Positions 23,224-31,765 of a stretch of 64,000 nucleotides of DNA are shown here, piece after piece. Origin of the DNA: a virus. The stretch lies in the IMG/VR virus record IMGVR_UViG_3300020596_000011, positions 1 through 64,000 of that record; one strand, given 5' to 3'. The translations under genes and the position numbers were made by a program. Each line of letters starts with the position of its first letter. Positions within the stretch are counted from its first letter, which is position 1. The notes under the pieces were generated by a model. That model was not told the DNA's origin, made no database searches, and saw only the letters and a list, made by a program, of their open reading frames with translations.

Positions 23224-24770
23224 TGGCATTCTCAAACGTCTTTCAAATCATCAAAGACCTTACTCTATACCTTGGGCGTCAAGCGGGACTTCCGCCTACG
23301 TTTGACCTGCTGCCGCAAATAGCCCAAAACCGCTGGCCTTGGTTTTGTGCTCAGTGGCAACCTACTCTAAAGAGACAAATCTTCGCCGTCGCTGCGGGGG
23401 ACGAGCAACTTACTGTGCTCGCAAACCGATTGCAGCGTGACGTGGCAACGTACAATCTGGGAGCTACTGCCTACAACCCTTTTGCTTCATCGACAAGGTT
23501 TGCTGAGTACCAACCCCTTCTAGCCTCTATTTCACTTACGGACATTCAACCAGACGTGAATGAACAGCTAACGGTAAACCTTGAGCTGCAACGTATCGGT
23601 AAGTTCACGCTGGATACGTTTCTGTTAATGCGTTCTGCTCTTAAAAAACAAAACACAATCGCCACACAAGAAATAGGGTTGGGGGACGCAGACGCAAATA
23701 GAGTGACAGGCTTACCCACGGTATTGTCCCAAAGATCCGCACGCACGGACGACTACTATCAGCTCCAGTCGTTGTTTGAAATCGAAGAAACGCTCGACCA
23801 AATCATTTACGACTTTAAGCGCACGTCCGTGCAAAAGAGCCCTAATTTACTAGCTGCGGCAAACGCAAATATTACGGGTGGGTCCGCCGTAAGAATTAGA
23901 GAATCTTGGCGAACCTTTGTGGGGGTGCCCTTTTACCAATCTTTAGAAGTGATGGCTCAGCGTTATATGGGTTCCACCAATTTGTGGTACGAACTGGTTA
24001 CCGTAAACAACTTACAGGCACCTTATGTAGATGAATCGGGTATTAAATATCTTTTAAAAGCACCCGGCGCTGGCTTGAGCCTGCGTATTTCTTCAGATGC
24101 AATGACGCGAGTAAGGGTAGGTGCAAAGGTTCGTATTGGTTCTTTGACCAAACAAGCAGAAACACGGTTTATAGATAGAGTTGTCGAAAACTTAGATACC
24201 ACTATTACTCTTTATCTTTCGGGCGAACCTACCCTCGCATCTTTCAAAACCACTGAACAAGCATATGTACGCGCGTTTGCGCCGGACACCGTAAACTCCG
24301 ATTCGTTTATTAAGATTCCTCTAGACGTAGGGTCAGGCACTCAAAGCTTACCTGCACCGAAAGCCGATGTGTTAAAGCGGCTCGACAACGCATTAAGGGC
24401 GTTTGGGGTAGACGCGCTCAGGGCAGAAAACACAGGCGACCTTCTTATCGACAGCGGTGACTTTGCGCTCTCGTATGGAATTGCGAACGTGAGACAGAGT
24501 GTCCTTCAGGTACTAAGAACAAACCCTGGCGAACTTCCGTTTCACCCAAGGTTTGGTTTACCGGTAGAACCGGGAGACACTTGGACAGCATCGGTAGATG
24601 AAGGGCTTATTATTGCAGAACTTATACAGAACTCTATTCGCGCTGACGGTAGGTATTCATTCGTTATTGTGAGAAGCATTGTGACTACCGGATCTTCTGT
24701 GTCCATAGACCTGTTAGTGGGTGTACCTGGAGCTGACACTGCTATTCCATTAAGTTTTGTTTCAAATTAA
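23223..24770 (+). CDS. Baseplate wedge protein: LysM/gp53-like domain fused to gp25-like domain
   Basis: This encodes 515 residues. Residues 226-270 ('ESWRTFVGVPFYQSLEVMAQ' and 'NLWYELVTVNNLQAPYV') have the LysM-like pattern of gp53/XkdP wedge proteins. The C-terminal 130 residues ('LRTNPGELPFHPRFGLPVEP', then 'IIAELIQNSIRADGRYSFVI') match the gp25/W family found in every contractile baseplate, where it links the wedge to the first sheath ring. The N-terminal 200 residues have no motif I recognise. Its stop overlaps by two bases the stop of the convergent ankyrin gene, the last gene of the left array. Confidence 0.78.
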   Translation: MAFSNVFQIIKDLTLYLGRQAGLPPTFDLLPQIAQNRWPWFCAQWQPTLKRQIFAVAAGDEQLTVLANRLQRDVATYNLGATAYNPFASSTRFAEYQPLLASISLTDIQPDVNEQLTVNLELQRIGKFTLDTFLLMRSALKKQNTIATQEIGLGDADANRVTGLPTVLSQRSARTDDYYQLQSLFEIEETLDQIIYDFKRTSVQKSPNLLAAANANITGGSAVRIRESWRTFVGVPFYQSLEVMAQRYMGSTNLWYELVTVNNLQAPYVDESGIKYLLKAPGAGLSLRISSDAMTRVRVGAKVRIGSLTKQAETRFIDRVVENLDTTITLYLSGEPTLASFKTTEQAYVRAFAPDTVNSDSFIKIPLDVGSGTQSLPAPKADVLKRLDNALRAFGVDALRAENTGDLLIDSGDFALSYGIANVRQSVLQVLRTNPGELPFHPRFGLPVEPGDTWTASVDEGLIIAELIQNSIRADGRYSFVIVRSIVTTGSSVSIDLLVGVPGADTAIPLSFVSN

Positions 24771-25141
24771 ATAAGTTGTCTTACAACTTTAGGGTCAGAG
24801 TGCGGTATTAAAAACTGTACTATTTCGAAGTGACCATTCTCAGCAGCCCAGCGCAAAGCCTCAGAATAGTGAGCTTTAGGGTCGGAATGCGGTAGCAAAA
24901 ACTTAACTATTTCTAAGTGACCATTACCGGCAGCTACGCGAAAAGCCTGAGAACCATAAGCTTTAGGGTTAGCGTGCGGTAGTAAAAACTGCATTACTTC
25001 TAAATGACCGTTCAAAGCAGCCAAGCGCAAAGCCTCAGAATCTGAGCCTTTAGGGTCAACGAGCCTTGTTTCCACCAATCGCTTTACTGTCTCTAAATCG
25101 CCACTTTCGACTGCGTCCCAAAATTCATCTTGATAATTCAT
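24767..25141 (-). CDS. Ankyrin protein L9 (3 repeats)
   Basis: Last gene of the left array: 124 residues, with cap MNYQDEFWDAVESGDLETVK, three 29-residue ankyrin units and the end PKVVRQLI. This is the only array member ending QLI rather than QFI or EFI. ATG 25141 is used; a GTG two codons earlier is part of the GAGGTG binding site. Its stop overlaps the gp25-type gene's stop on the other strand, so the array begins with no spare DNA at this junction. Confidence 0.9.
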   Translation of the reverse strand: MNYQDEFWDAVESGDLETVKRLVETRLVDPKGSDSEALRLAALNGHLEVMQFLLPHANPKAYGSQAFRVAAGNGHLEIVKFLLPHSDPKAHYSEALRWAAENGHFEIVQFLIPHSDPKVVRQLI

Positions 25142-25148
25142 ACGCACC

Positions 25149-25958
25149 TCAGATAAATTGTCTTACCACTTCAGGGTCGGAGTACGGGAGTAAAAACTGT
25201 ACTACTTCTAAGTGCCCGTTCTCAGCAGCCGAGCGAAAAGCCTCAGAATCTTGAGCTTTAGGGTCGGAGTACGGTAGTAAAAACTGTACTACGTCTAAGT
25301 GCCCGTTCTCAGCAGCCGAGCGAAAAGCCTGAGAGCTATAAATTTTAGGGTCGGAATGCGGAAGTAAAAACTTAACTACTTCTACATGACCATTCTTAGC
25401 AGCCCAACGCAATGCCGCAGATTCGTAAACTTTAGGAGCGGAGTATGGTAGTAAAAACTTAACCATTTCTAAGTGACCGTAAGCCGCAGCCGAGCGAAAA
25501 GCCTCAGATTCACACGCTTGTGGGTCGGAGTACGGGAGTAAAAACTGTACTACGTCTAAATGACCATTCTTAGCAGCCCAGCGAAAAGCCTGAGAACTAT
25601 AAACTTCAGGGTCGGAATGCGGAAGTAAAAACTTAACTACTTTTAAGTGACCATTCTCAGCAGCCGAGCGAAAAGCCTGAGAATTGTAAGCTTTGGGGTC
25701 GGAATGCGGAAGTAAAAACTTAACTACTTTTAAGTGACCATTCTCAGCAGCCGAGCGAAAAGCCTGAGAATTGTAAGCTTTGGGGTCGGAATAAGGGAGC
25801 AAAAACTTAACTATTTCTAAGTGCGCTTTGTCAGCAGCCAAGCGAAAAGCCTCGGAATGGGTAGCTTTATCGTTAACTAGACCTGTTTCCACCAATCGCT
25901 TTACCGTATCTAGATCACTACGTCTGACTGCGTCCCAAAATTCAGCTCGATAATCCAT
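25149..25958 (-). CDS. Ankyrin protein L8 (8 repeats)
   Basis: The longest ankyrin protein here: 269 residues with eight 29-residue units between the cap (MDYRAEFWDAVRRSDLDTVK) and the end PEVVRQFI. Units two and three are identical in protein and in DNA. Each unit keeps the ankyrin core AAxxGHLxVVxFLLP but is four residues shorter than the usual 33, with SQAFR or SEAFR in place of the usual TPLH. The cytoplasmic partner is unknown. TGA overlaps the GAGGTG of the next gene. Confidence 0.92.
   Translation of the reverse strand: MDYRAEFWDAVRRSDLDTVKRLVETGLVNDKATHSEAFRLAADKAHLEIVKFLLPYSDPKAYNSQAFRSAAENGHLKVVKFLLPHSDPKAYNSQAFRSAAENGHLKVVKFLLPHSDPEVYSSQAFRWAAKNGHLDVVQFLLPYSDPQACESEAFRSAAAYGHLEMVKFLLPYSAPKVYESAALRWAAKNGHVEVVKFLLPHSDPKIYSSQAFRSAAENGHLDVVQFLLPYSDPKAQDSEAFRSAAENGHLEVVQFLLPYSDPEVVRQFI
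25621..25794 (-). repeat. Tandem 87-bp duplication inside ankyrin gene L8
   Basis: Positions 25621-25707 and 25708-25794 are two copies of one 87-bp unit, identical except at the last few bases. This is a very recent expansion of one repeat unit. Confidence 0.9.
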
Positions 25959-25965
25959 AATCACC

Positions 25966-26427
25966 TCAGATAAATTGTCTTACCACTTCAGGGTCGGAAT
26001 GCGGTATTAAAAACTTAACTATTTCTAAGTGACCTTTACTAGCAGCCCAGCGAAGAGCCTGAGAACCTAGGACTGTAGGGTCGGAGTACGGTAGTAAAAA
26101 CTTAACCATTTCTAAGTGACCGTTCAAAGCAGCAAAGCAAAAAGCCTCAGATTCACACGCTCGAGGGTCGGAGTATGGTAGCAAAAACTTAACTATTTCT
26201 AAGTCCCCATTCTCAGCAGCCCAGCAAAAAGCTTGAGAGCCCTTAGCTTCAGGGTCGGAAAGCGGGAACAAAAACTTAACTATTTCTAAGTGCCCGTTCA
26301 AAGCAGCAAAGCGAAAAGCCTGAGAATCATAAACTTTAGGGTCAACTAGACCTGCTTCCAGCAATCGTTGCACTGTATCTAAATCGCCACTTTTGGCTGC
26401 TTGTAAAAATTCAGCTTGATAATTCAT
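25966..26427 (-). CDS. Ankyrin protein L7 (4 repeats)
   Basis: This encodes 153 residues: cap MNYQAEFLQAAKSGDLDTVQ followed by RLLEAGLVD, four units and PEVVRQFI. The cap is of the 'LQAAKSG' type, otherwise mostly found in the right-hand array, suggesting exchange between arrays. One unit has 'FLFPLSDPEAKGS' in place of the usual FLLPYSD. ATG 26427 lies 3 bases after GAGGTG. Confidence 0.9.
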   Translation of the reverse strand: MNYQAEFLQAAKSGDLDTVQRLLEAGLVDPKVYDSQAFRFAALNGHLEIVKFLFPLSDPEAKGSQAFCWAAENGDLEIVKFLLPYSDPRACESEAFCFAALNGHLEMVKFLLPYSDPTVLGSQALRWAASKGHLEIVKFLIPHSDPEVVRQFI

Positions 26428-26434
26428 GGTCACC

Positions 26435-26809
26435 TCAGATAAATCGTCTTACAACTTCAGGGTCGGTATGGGGTAGTAAAAGCTTAACTACTTCTAAGTG
26501 ACCATGCTTAGCCGCCCAACGAAAAGCCTCAGAATTTTTAGCTTTAGGGTTAGAGTGCGGAAGTAAAAGCTTAACTATTTCTAAATGACCGTTCGCAGCG
26601 GCCCAACGCAAAGCCTGAGAATCTAGGGCTGTAGGGTCAGAGTGCGGAAGTAAAAACTTAACCATTTCTAAGTGACCGTTCAAAGCGGCAAAGCAAAAAG
26701 CCTCAGAATCTGAGCCTTGAGGGTTGACTAAACATGTTTCCACCAATCGCTTTACTGTATCTAAATCCCCACTTTCGACTGCGTCCCAAAATTCAGCTCG
26801 ATAATTCAT
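26435..26809 (-). CDS. Ankyrin protein L6 (3 repeats)
   Basis: This encodes 124 residues: cap MNYRAEFWDAVESGDLDTVK, three units, and the end PEVVRRFI, a one-residue variant of VVRQFI. The ribosome binding site here is GAGGTTG instead of GAGGTG, the same variant seen before gene L3. Confidence 0.9.
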   Translation of the reverse strand: MNYRAEFWDAVESGDLDTVKRLVETCLVNPQGSDSEAFCFAALNGHLEMVKFLLPHSDPTALDSQALRWAAANGHLEIVKLLLPHSNPKAKNSEAFRWAAKHGHLEVVKLLLPHTDPEVVRRFI

Positions 26810-26816
26810 GGCAACC

Positions 26817-27380
26817 TCAGATAAATTGTCTTACCACTTCAGGGTCGGTATGGGGTAGCAAAAACTTAACTATTTCTAAGTGCCCATTCTCAGCAGCAAA
26901 GCAAAAAGCCTCAGAATATTTAGCTTTAGGGTCGGAGTGCGGGAGTAAAAACTTAACTATTTCTAAGTGACCCTTCCAGGCAGCCCAGCAAAAAGCCCGA
27001 GAATCTAGGGCTGTAGGGTCGGAGTGCGGGAGTAAAAACTTAACCATTTCTAAATGACCGTTCAAAGCAGCCAAGCGCAAAGCCTCAGAATCTGAGCCTT
27101 TAGGGTCGGAGTGCGGGAGTAAAAACTTAACTACGTTTAAATGACCATTCTCAGCAGCCCAGCAAAAAGCCTGAGAATCTAGGACCGTAGGGTCGGAGTA
27201 CGGGAGTAAAAACTGTACTACGTCTAAGTGCCCGTTCAAAGCAGCCCAGCGAAAAGCCTGAAAATCATAAACTTCAGGGTCAACTAAACCTGCTTCCACC
27301 AATCGTTGCACTGTATCTAAATCGCCACTTTTGACTGCGTCCCAAAATTCAGCGTCACAAAATGCAGCTTGATACTTCAT
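26817..27380 (-). CDS. Ankyrin protein L5 (5 repeats, extended cap)
   Basis: This encodes 187 residues with five units and the end PEVVRQFI. The cap reads MKYQAAFCDAEFWDAVKSGD, five residues longer than the others because the AF/EF segment is duplicated. Two units carry FC instead of FR, giving extra Cys, as in some other members. Confidence 0.9.
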   Translation of the reverse strand: MKYQAAFCDAEFWDAVKSGDLDTVQRLVEAGLVDPEVYDFQAFRWAALNGHLDVVQFLLPYSDPTVLDSQAFCWAAENGHLNVVKFLLPHSDPKGSDSEALRLAALNGHLEMVKFLLPHSDPTALDSRAFCWAAWKGHLEIVKFLLPHSDPKAKYSEAFCFAAENGHLEIVKFLLPHTDPEVVRQFI

Positions 27381-27387
27381 GGTCACC

Positions 27388-28110
27388 TCAGATAAATTGT
27401 CTTACCACTTCAGGGTCGGTATGGGGTAGCAAAAACTTAACTATTTCTAAGTGACCCTTCGCAGCAGCCGAGCGAAAAGCATCAGAATCTGAGCCTTTAG
27501 GGTCGGAGTAGGGTAGCAAAAACTTAACTACTTCTAAACGCCCGCTACGGGCAGCCGAGCGCAAAGCATCAGATTCACACGCCCGAGGGTCGGAGTACGG
27601 TACTAAAAACTGTACTACGTCTAAATGACCATTCTCAGCAGCCCAGCGCAAAGCCTCCGAATCGTAAGCTTTGGGGTCGGAGTAAGGTACTAAAAACTGT
27701 ACTATTTCTAAGTGCCCATTCTCAGCAGCCAAGCGAAAAGCCGCGGAACCTTGAGCTTTAGGGTCGGAATGCGGTAGCAAAAACTTAACTACTTCTAAGC
27801 GACCGCACCCCGCAGCACGGCGAAAAGCCTGAGAATCGTAAGCTGTAGGGTCGGAATGTGGTAGTAAAACCTGTACTATTTCTAAATAACCATGGGAAGC
27901 AGCCCAACGCAATGCCTGAGATTCTTGCGCTGTAGGGTCGGAATGCGGTAGTAAAAACTGTACTATTTCTAAATAACCATGGGAAGCCGCCGACCGCAAA
28001 GCCTCGGAATGGGTAGCTTTATCGTTAACTAAACATGTTTCCACCAATCGCTTTACTGTGTCTAGATCGCCACTTCTGACTGCTTGTAAAAAACCATGCT
28101 GATAATCCAT
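27388..28110 (-). CDS. Ankyrin protein L4 (7 repeats)
   Basis: This encodes 240 residues with seven units. Several units have variable helix-turn residues (AASHGYLEIVQ, AAGCGRLEVVK, AARSGRLEVVK), and the positions just before the SxAF motif differ in every unit. Variation at such positions while the core stays fixed is what is expected where repeats face a binding partner. It ends PEVVRQFI. Confidence 0.9.
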   Translation of the reverse strand: MDYQHGFLQAVRSGDLDTVKRLVETCLVNDKATHSEALRSAASHGYLEIVQFLLPHSDPTAQESQALRWAASHGYLEIVQVLLPHSDPTAYDSQAFRRAAGCGRLEVVKFLLPHSDPKAQGSAAFRLAAENGHLEIVQFLVPYSDPKAYDSEALRWAAENGHLDVVQFLVPYSDPRACESDALRSAARSGRLEVVKFLLPYSDPKGSDSDAFRSAAAKGHLEIVKFLLPHTDPEVVRQFI

Positions 28111-28117
28111 GCGCACC

Positions 28118-28579
28118 TCAGATAAATTGTCTTACCACTTCAGGGTCGGTATGGGGTAGCAAAAACTTAACTATTTCTAAGTCCCCATTCTCCGCAGCAA
28201 AGCGAAAAGCCTGAGAACCTTTAGCTTTAGGGTCAGAGTATGGTCGCAAAAACTTAACTACTTCTAAATGACCATTACCGGCAGCAAAGCGAAAAGCCTG
28301 AGAATTGTTAGCTTTAGGGTCAGAGTATGGTAGCAAAAACTTAACTACTTCTAAATGACCATTACCGGCAGCACGTCGAAAAGCCTCAAAATTGTAAGCT
28401 TCAGGGTCGGAATGCGGTAGTAAAAACTTAACCATTTCTAAGTGACCGTGCAAAGCGGCAAAGCACAAAGCCTGAGAATGGTGAGCTTTATCGTTAACTA
28501 AACATGTTTCCACCAATCGCTTTACTGTGTCTAAATCGCCACTTTCGACTGCGTGCCAAAATTCATCTTGATAATCCAT
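28118..28579 (-). CDS. Ankyrin protein L3 (4 repeats)
   Basis: This encodes 153 residues: cap MDYQDEFWHAVESGDLDTVK, four units and PEVVRQFI. Units two and three are close copies (AAGNGHLEVVKFLLPYSD and AAGNGHLEVVKFLRPYSD), differing by an Arg in the normally Leu-Leu position. The binding site for the next gene overlaps its stop. Confidence 0.9.
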   Translation of the reverse strand: MDYQDEFWHAVESGDLDTVKRLVETCLVNDKAHHSQALCFAALHGHLEMVKFLLPHSDPEAYNFEAFRRAAGNGHLEVVKFLLPYSDPKANNSQAFRFAAGNGHLEVVKFLRPYSDPKAKGSQAFRFAAENGDLEIVKFLLPHTDPEVVRQFI

Positions 28580-28586
28580 GGCAACC

Positions 28587-29048
28587 TCAGATAAATTGTC
28601 TTACCGCTTTAGGGTCAGAGTACGGTAGTAAAAACTTAACTACTTCTAAATACCCGTTCAAAGCAGCCCAGCGAAAAGCCTCCGAATCGTAAGCTTTGGG
28701 GTCGGAGTATGGTAGTAAAAACTTAACTACTTCTAAATGACCATTCTCAGCAGCAAAGCGAAAAGCCTGAGAATTGTTAGCTTTAGGGTCGGAGTATGGT
28801 AGTAAAAACTTAACTACTTCTAAATGACCATTCTCAGCAGCACGGCGAAAAGCCTGAGAACCATAAACTTTAGGGTCGGAGTAAGGTATTAAAAACTGTA
28901 CTACTTCTAAGTGCCCGTTCAAAGCAGCAAAGCGCAAAGCCTCAGAATTGTTAGCTGTAGGGTCAACGAGCCTTGTTTCCACCAATCGCTTTACTGTATC
29001 TAAATCGCCACTTTCGACTGTGTACCAAAATTCGTCTTGATAATTCAT
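28587..29048 (-). CDS. Ankyrin protein L2 (4 repeats)
   Basis: This encodes 153 residues: cap MNYQDEFWYTVESGDLDTVK, four units and the end PKAVRQFI. Three of the four units contain AAENGHLEVVKFLLPYSD or nearly so, another sign of recent duplication. ATG 29048 is used. Confidence 0.9.
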   Translation of the reverse strand: MNYQDEFWYTVESGDLDTVKRLVETRLVDPTANNSEALRFAALNGHLEVVQFLIPYSDPKVYGSQAFRRAAENGHLEVVKFLLPYSDPKANNSQAFRFAAENGHLEVVKFLLPYSDPKAYDSEAFRWAALNGYLEVVKFLLPYSDPKAVRQFI

Positions 29049-29055
29049 GGTCACC

Positions 29056-29604
29056 TCAGATAAATTGTCTTACCGCTTTAGGGTCAGAGTGCGGAAGTAA
29101 AAATTTAACTACTTCTAAATGACCATTTTCAGCAGCAAAGCGAAAAGCCTCAGAATCTTGAGCTTTAGGGTCGGAGTAAGGTACTAAAAACTTAACTACT
29201 TCTAAATACCCGTTCAAAGCAGCCCAACGAAAAGCCTGAAAACTATAAGCTTTAGGGTCGGAGTATGGTAGTAAAAACTTAACTACTTCTAAATGACCAT
29301 GAGCAGCGGCCCAACGCAAAGCCCCAGAATAGTGAGCTTCAGGGTCGGAGTACGGTAGTAAAAACTTAACTACTTCTAAGTGCCCGTTCTCAGCAGCCCA
29401 ACGAAAAGCCTGAGAGCCCTCAGCTTTAGGGTCAAAGTAAGGTACTAAAAACTGTACTATTTCTAAGTGCCCATTCTCAGCAGCCCTCTGAAACGCGCGA
29501 AATTCATCTACAATGTGGTCAACTAAACCTGCTTCCACCAATCGCTTTACCGTAGCCAAATCGCCACTTTCGACTGCTTGTGAAAAATCAGCTTGATAAT
29601 CCAT
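29056..29604 (-). CDS. Ankyrin protein L1 (5 repeats, first gene of left array)
   Basis: This encodes 182 residues: cap MDYQADFSQAVESGDLATVK, five units, end PKAVRQFI. The first unit is irregular (HIVDEFRAFQRAAENGHLEI). Its binding site is AAAGGTTG, different from the GAGGTG or GAGGTTG of internal genes, as expected for a first gene with no preceding array member. No sigma-28-like site is visible in the 33-base gap to the membrane protein gene upstream, so the array may be read from a promoter in front of that gene. Confidence 0.9.
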   Translation of the reverse strand: MDYQADFSQAVESGDLATVKRLVEAGLVDHIVDEFRAFQRAAENGHLEIVQFLVPYFDPKAEGSQAFRWAAENGHLEVVKFLLPYSDPEAHYSGALRWAAAHGHLEVVKFLLPYSDPKAYSFQAFRWAALNGYLEVVKFLVPYSDPKAQDSEAFRFAAENGHLEVVKFLLPHSDPKAVRQFI

Positions 29605-29637
29605 AAATCTACAACCTTTCGACTTCTTTTTCCACGC

Positions 29638-30069
29638 TCATCTCGTCTCCAAGTAAATCAATCTACCAAGAATTACGACTACGGGCGCAAGCCAAAGCAG
29701 CAACTGAAGCACGGAATCCGGGCGTAACGCCTCTGTAAACAAATCCCAAAAACCAATGGACTGGAGCCCGAGGGACACCAAAAAAGAAACGGCGATGAGG
29801 CAAGGTATCCAAAATAGTTTGTTATCTTTTTTCACCACCTTTTCCGAAAACCGCTGCGCAACTACAATTGTTTTGTTTTCCCAGCCTACCACCTCCGCGC
29901 ACCAAAATATTTCTCCGTCCCAACACACGTGCGTTCGCTTAGTGCCATCGACTAGTTTTAAGAATTCCGGTGGTTCATCAGACCATCGCACCTGAAGCGT
30001 GTTACCTACGCGCCGGTAGACGCCCTTACCTTCGCCAAATCCTATCCAGCTATTTACAAACTCACTCAT
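29638..30069 (-). CDS. Membrane protein, hypothetical
   Basis: This encodes 143 residues. ATG 30069 is preferred over 30096 because purine-rich AGAGAGTGAAG precedes it. The N-terminal 85 residues are soluble with many Trp and strands ('RRVGNTLQVRWSDEPPEFLK', 'VCWDGEIFWCAEVVGWENK'). Two transmembrane helices follow: about 88-108 ('WIPCLIAVSFLVSLGLQSI') and about 122-140 ('LLLWLAPVVVILGRLIYL'). I recognise no family. It lies directly upstream of the left ankyrin array on the same strand and could be co-expressed with it. A membrane partner for the ankyrin proteins is a testable guess. Confidence 0.6.
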   Translation of the reverse strand: MSEFVNSWIGFGEGKGVYRRVGNTLQVRWSDEPPEFLKLVDGTKRTHVCWDGEIFWCAEVVGWENKTIVVAQRFSEKVVKKDNKLFWIPCLIAVSFLVSLGLQSIGFWDLFTEALRPDSVLQLLLWLAPVVVILGRLIYLETR

Positions 30070-30117
30070 CTTCACTCTCTTTCGGTATCCGCTCATCTTG
30101 AATGAATTCGGTGCAAT

Positions 30118-31338
30118 TCATTTTTCGCATTTCCCGCTACTCAGCGGGATTTTAAAATCAAGACTAAAGTCGCTCGTCGTTGCGGTTAACATTTCTTTCT
30201 GACAAATCGCCCTTGAAATCTCAACTATTCGATTTGCCAACTTCCATGCGAGTAAGGGGGGAACAGCATTTCCAATTGCTTTGTATGATGAAGAGGCGCT
30301 TGTGACCCCTACGAATTCAAAGTCATCAGGGAATGTTTGTAGTCGCGCACATTCACGCACAGTGAGTCGTCGTTGCTGAAATTTTGTCTCTTCCAATTTG
30401 TTGTTAATTCCACCATTTTGAGCGGACAAACGACGAAATTCAATGTTTCCATGATGTTCACTTCTTATTGTTGGAGCAGGCCTATCAATTCTGACTTCAA
30501 TTTGACCTTGAGAACCATTGTCTAAATATCTACATTTAGAAAAGTGCTGTTGAGATTGATCATCCGATTGATTAGGTTCATCTAGTCCACTGAATGCATA
30601 TTTTGTCGTCGGGACTATTCCTTGATTTCCAAGGTGGGACTTATCGGGAAAAAACGATGGCAATTGTTTTAAAAACACCGCTCTTTCGAAATTTTTTGCG
30701 ATATCATCGATTCTTACGCCGATTACAATCAGCCTTTCCCGTTTCTGTGGGATACCATATTCGGCACAATTGACCAGTTGCCACTGGACTGAATAGCCCA
30801 AGTCTTTCAGTCGATTCTTCAAGTCTGAAAAGACGGTACCATTCTCTGCCGAAAGGAGACCTTTCACATTCTCAGCAATTATAAATCTTGGCTGGAGCTG
30901 CTCAATTGCTTTTAACATATATATATAGAGTGACCCCCTAGACACTTTGCTTGAAGTGTTTATTAGTCCTGTGTGACTACGATGAGATAACGTGCCTCTT
31001 CTTGCCCCAGCAAAACTGAAATCTTGGCAAGGAAATCCTCCCGATACAAGGAATGGCCGCTCGAAAGACTTTAGCACTTGAGACTCAACTATCTCTACAA
31101 TACTTTGCGACTCGTACTGCCCTAGCCTACTCCTTTTATTAAAGTATGCCTTATGAATATCCATAGCTGAAGTACAAATATCATTGATAAATACCGTTTC
31201 TATCCCCGTGGATTCAAGCCATATTTTTCTTGTTTTTCCGGTTCTCTTTAAATCCAGATAGCTACTAAACGTCTCAAATCCGCCCTCGATCCCCAGATCC
31301 ATTCCACCACAGCCTGAAAAAAAAGAAAAATGTCTCAT
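30118..31338 (-). CDS. DNA (cytosine-5) methyltransferase
   Basis: This encodes 406 residues. ATG 31338 is used because GGAGG lies 6 bases upstream; an earlier ATG at 31365 overlaps the previous gene. All core motifs of a C5 methylase are present: I, FFSGCGGMDLG (6-16); IV with the catalytic Cys, GFPCQDFS (101-108); VI, AENV (155-158); VIII, QKRER (198-202); the variable target region about 205-320; IX, 'RRLTVRECARLQTFPDDF'; X, GNAVPP (356-361). It transfers methyl from AdoMet to cytosine; the target site cannot be read from sequence. No restriction partner is nearby, so it likely protects phage DNA. The gene looks more AT-rich than the virion genes. Confidence 0.93.
   Translation of the reverse strand: MRHFSFFSGCGGMDLGIEGGFETFSSYLDLKRTGKTRKIWLESTGIETVFINDICTSAMDIHKAYFNKRSRLGQYESQSIVEIVESQVLKSFERPFLVSGGFPCQDFSFAGARRGTLSHRSHTGLINTSSKVSRGSLYIYMLKAIEQLQPRFIIAENVKGLLSAENGTVFSDLKNRLKDLGYSVQWQLVNCAEYGIPQKRERLIVIGVRIDDIAKNFERAVFLKQLPSFFPDKSHLGNQGIVPTTKYAFSGLDEPNQSDDQSQQHFSKCRYLDNGSQGQIEVRIDRPAPTIRSEHHGNIEFRRLSAQNGGINNKLEETKFQQRRLTVRECARLQTFPDDFEFVGVTSASSSYKAIGNAVPPLLAWKLANRIVEISRAICQKEMLTATTSDFSLDFKIPLSSGKCEK
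30132..30153 (+). terminator. Hairpin in the 3' end of the methyltransferase gene
   Basis: TCCCGCT (30132-30138) and AGCGGGA (30143-30149) form a 7-bp stem with a 4-base loop. On the plus strand it is followed by TTTTA, so it would stop plus-strand read-through. It lies within the last codons of the minus-strand gene. Confidence 0.5.
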
Positions 31339-31357
31339 TGTGCCTCCATTTGTTTCT

Positions 31358-31708
31358 TTAGTCATTATCTTCCACCCAGATTTCTTTCGTTAGCCTATTA
31401 CCGCTTTCATCGAGTGCTTCAGGCGCATCAAGGTCTATTCTATTGCACCAATAAAAGCTAGCCAAGTTTAAGTAACAATAATACGTTATCCTTCTCATAT
31501 TCGGCTTCGCGGGTTGATCGATAGCATCCACTAGAGAGCACGGGTAATCCATGCTGGGCCGCGACATGCGGTGACCTGAGGGCCATTCTTGAAAATATAC
31601 GACACCATTTTCGCGACGATAATGCCAGACCCATCCAAAAGTATCTCTAAAGCTCTGCATATTATACGGCTTCACTCGCTCTGCAAATTGGCTCCAAGTT
31701 TCTTTCAT
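31358..31708 (-). CDS. Hypothetical protein upstream of the methyltransferase
   Basis: This encodes 116 residues, ATG with GAGAGGTG upstream. It is Trp/Tyr-rich ('FRDTFGWVWHYRRENGVVYF', then 'QEWPSGHRMSRPS') with an acidic C-terminus (EIWVEDND). There is no transmembrane segment and no family I recognise. Its end overlaps one possible start of the methyltransferase gene, so the two are likely co-transcribed. Confidence 0.6.
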   Translation of the reverse strand: MKETWSQFAERVKPYNMQSFRDTFGWVWHYRRENGVVYFQEWPSGHRMSRPSMDYPCSLVDAIDQPAKPNMRRITYYCYLNLASFYWCNRIDLDAPEALDESGNRLTKEIWVEDND

Positions 31709-31765
31709 CCTACACCTCTCATATGTTGTACAACGTCAGGTCACGCCTACCGTAGCAAAATTAAA

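Larger units (their letters stand above)
24767..29604 (-). repeat. Left ankyrin array: nine genes, 43 repeats
   Basis: Nine consecutive genes share one plan: a cap of about 29 residues, 3-8 units of 87 bp, and an 8-residue end. Neighbouring genes are 7 bases apart, with the stop TGA merged into the next ribosome binding site (TGAGGTG or TGAGGTTG). DNA similarity between units is high throughout, so homologous recombination among them is likely. Confidence 0.93.

Noticed and set aside
24767-29604. Regularly spaced repeats that could be mistaken for a CRISPR array
   Set aside because: The 87-bp period is fully coding, with no constant repeat/variable spacer structure and no cas genes.
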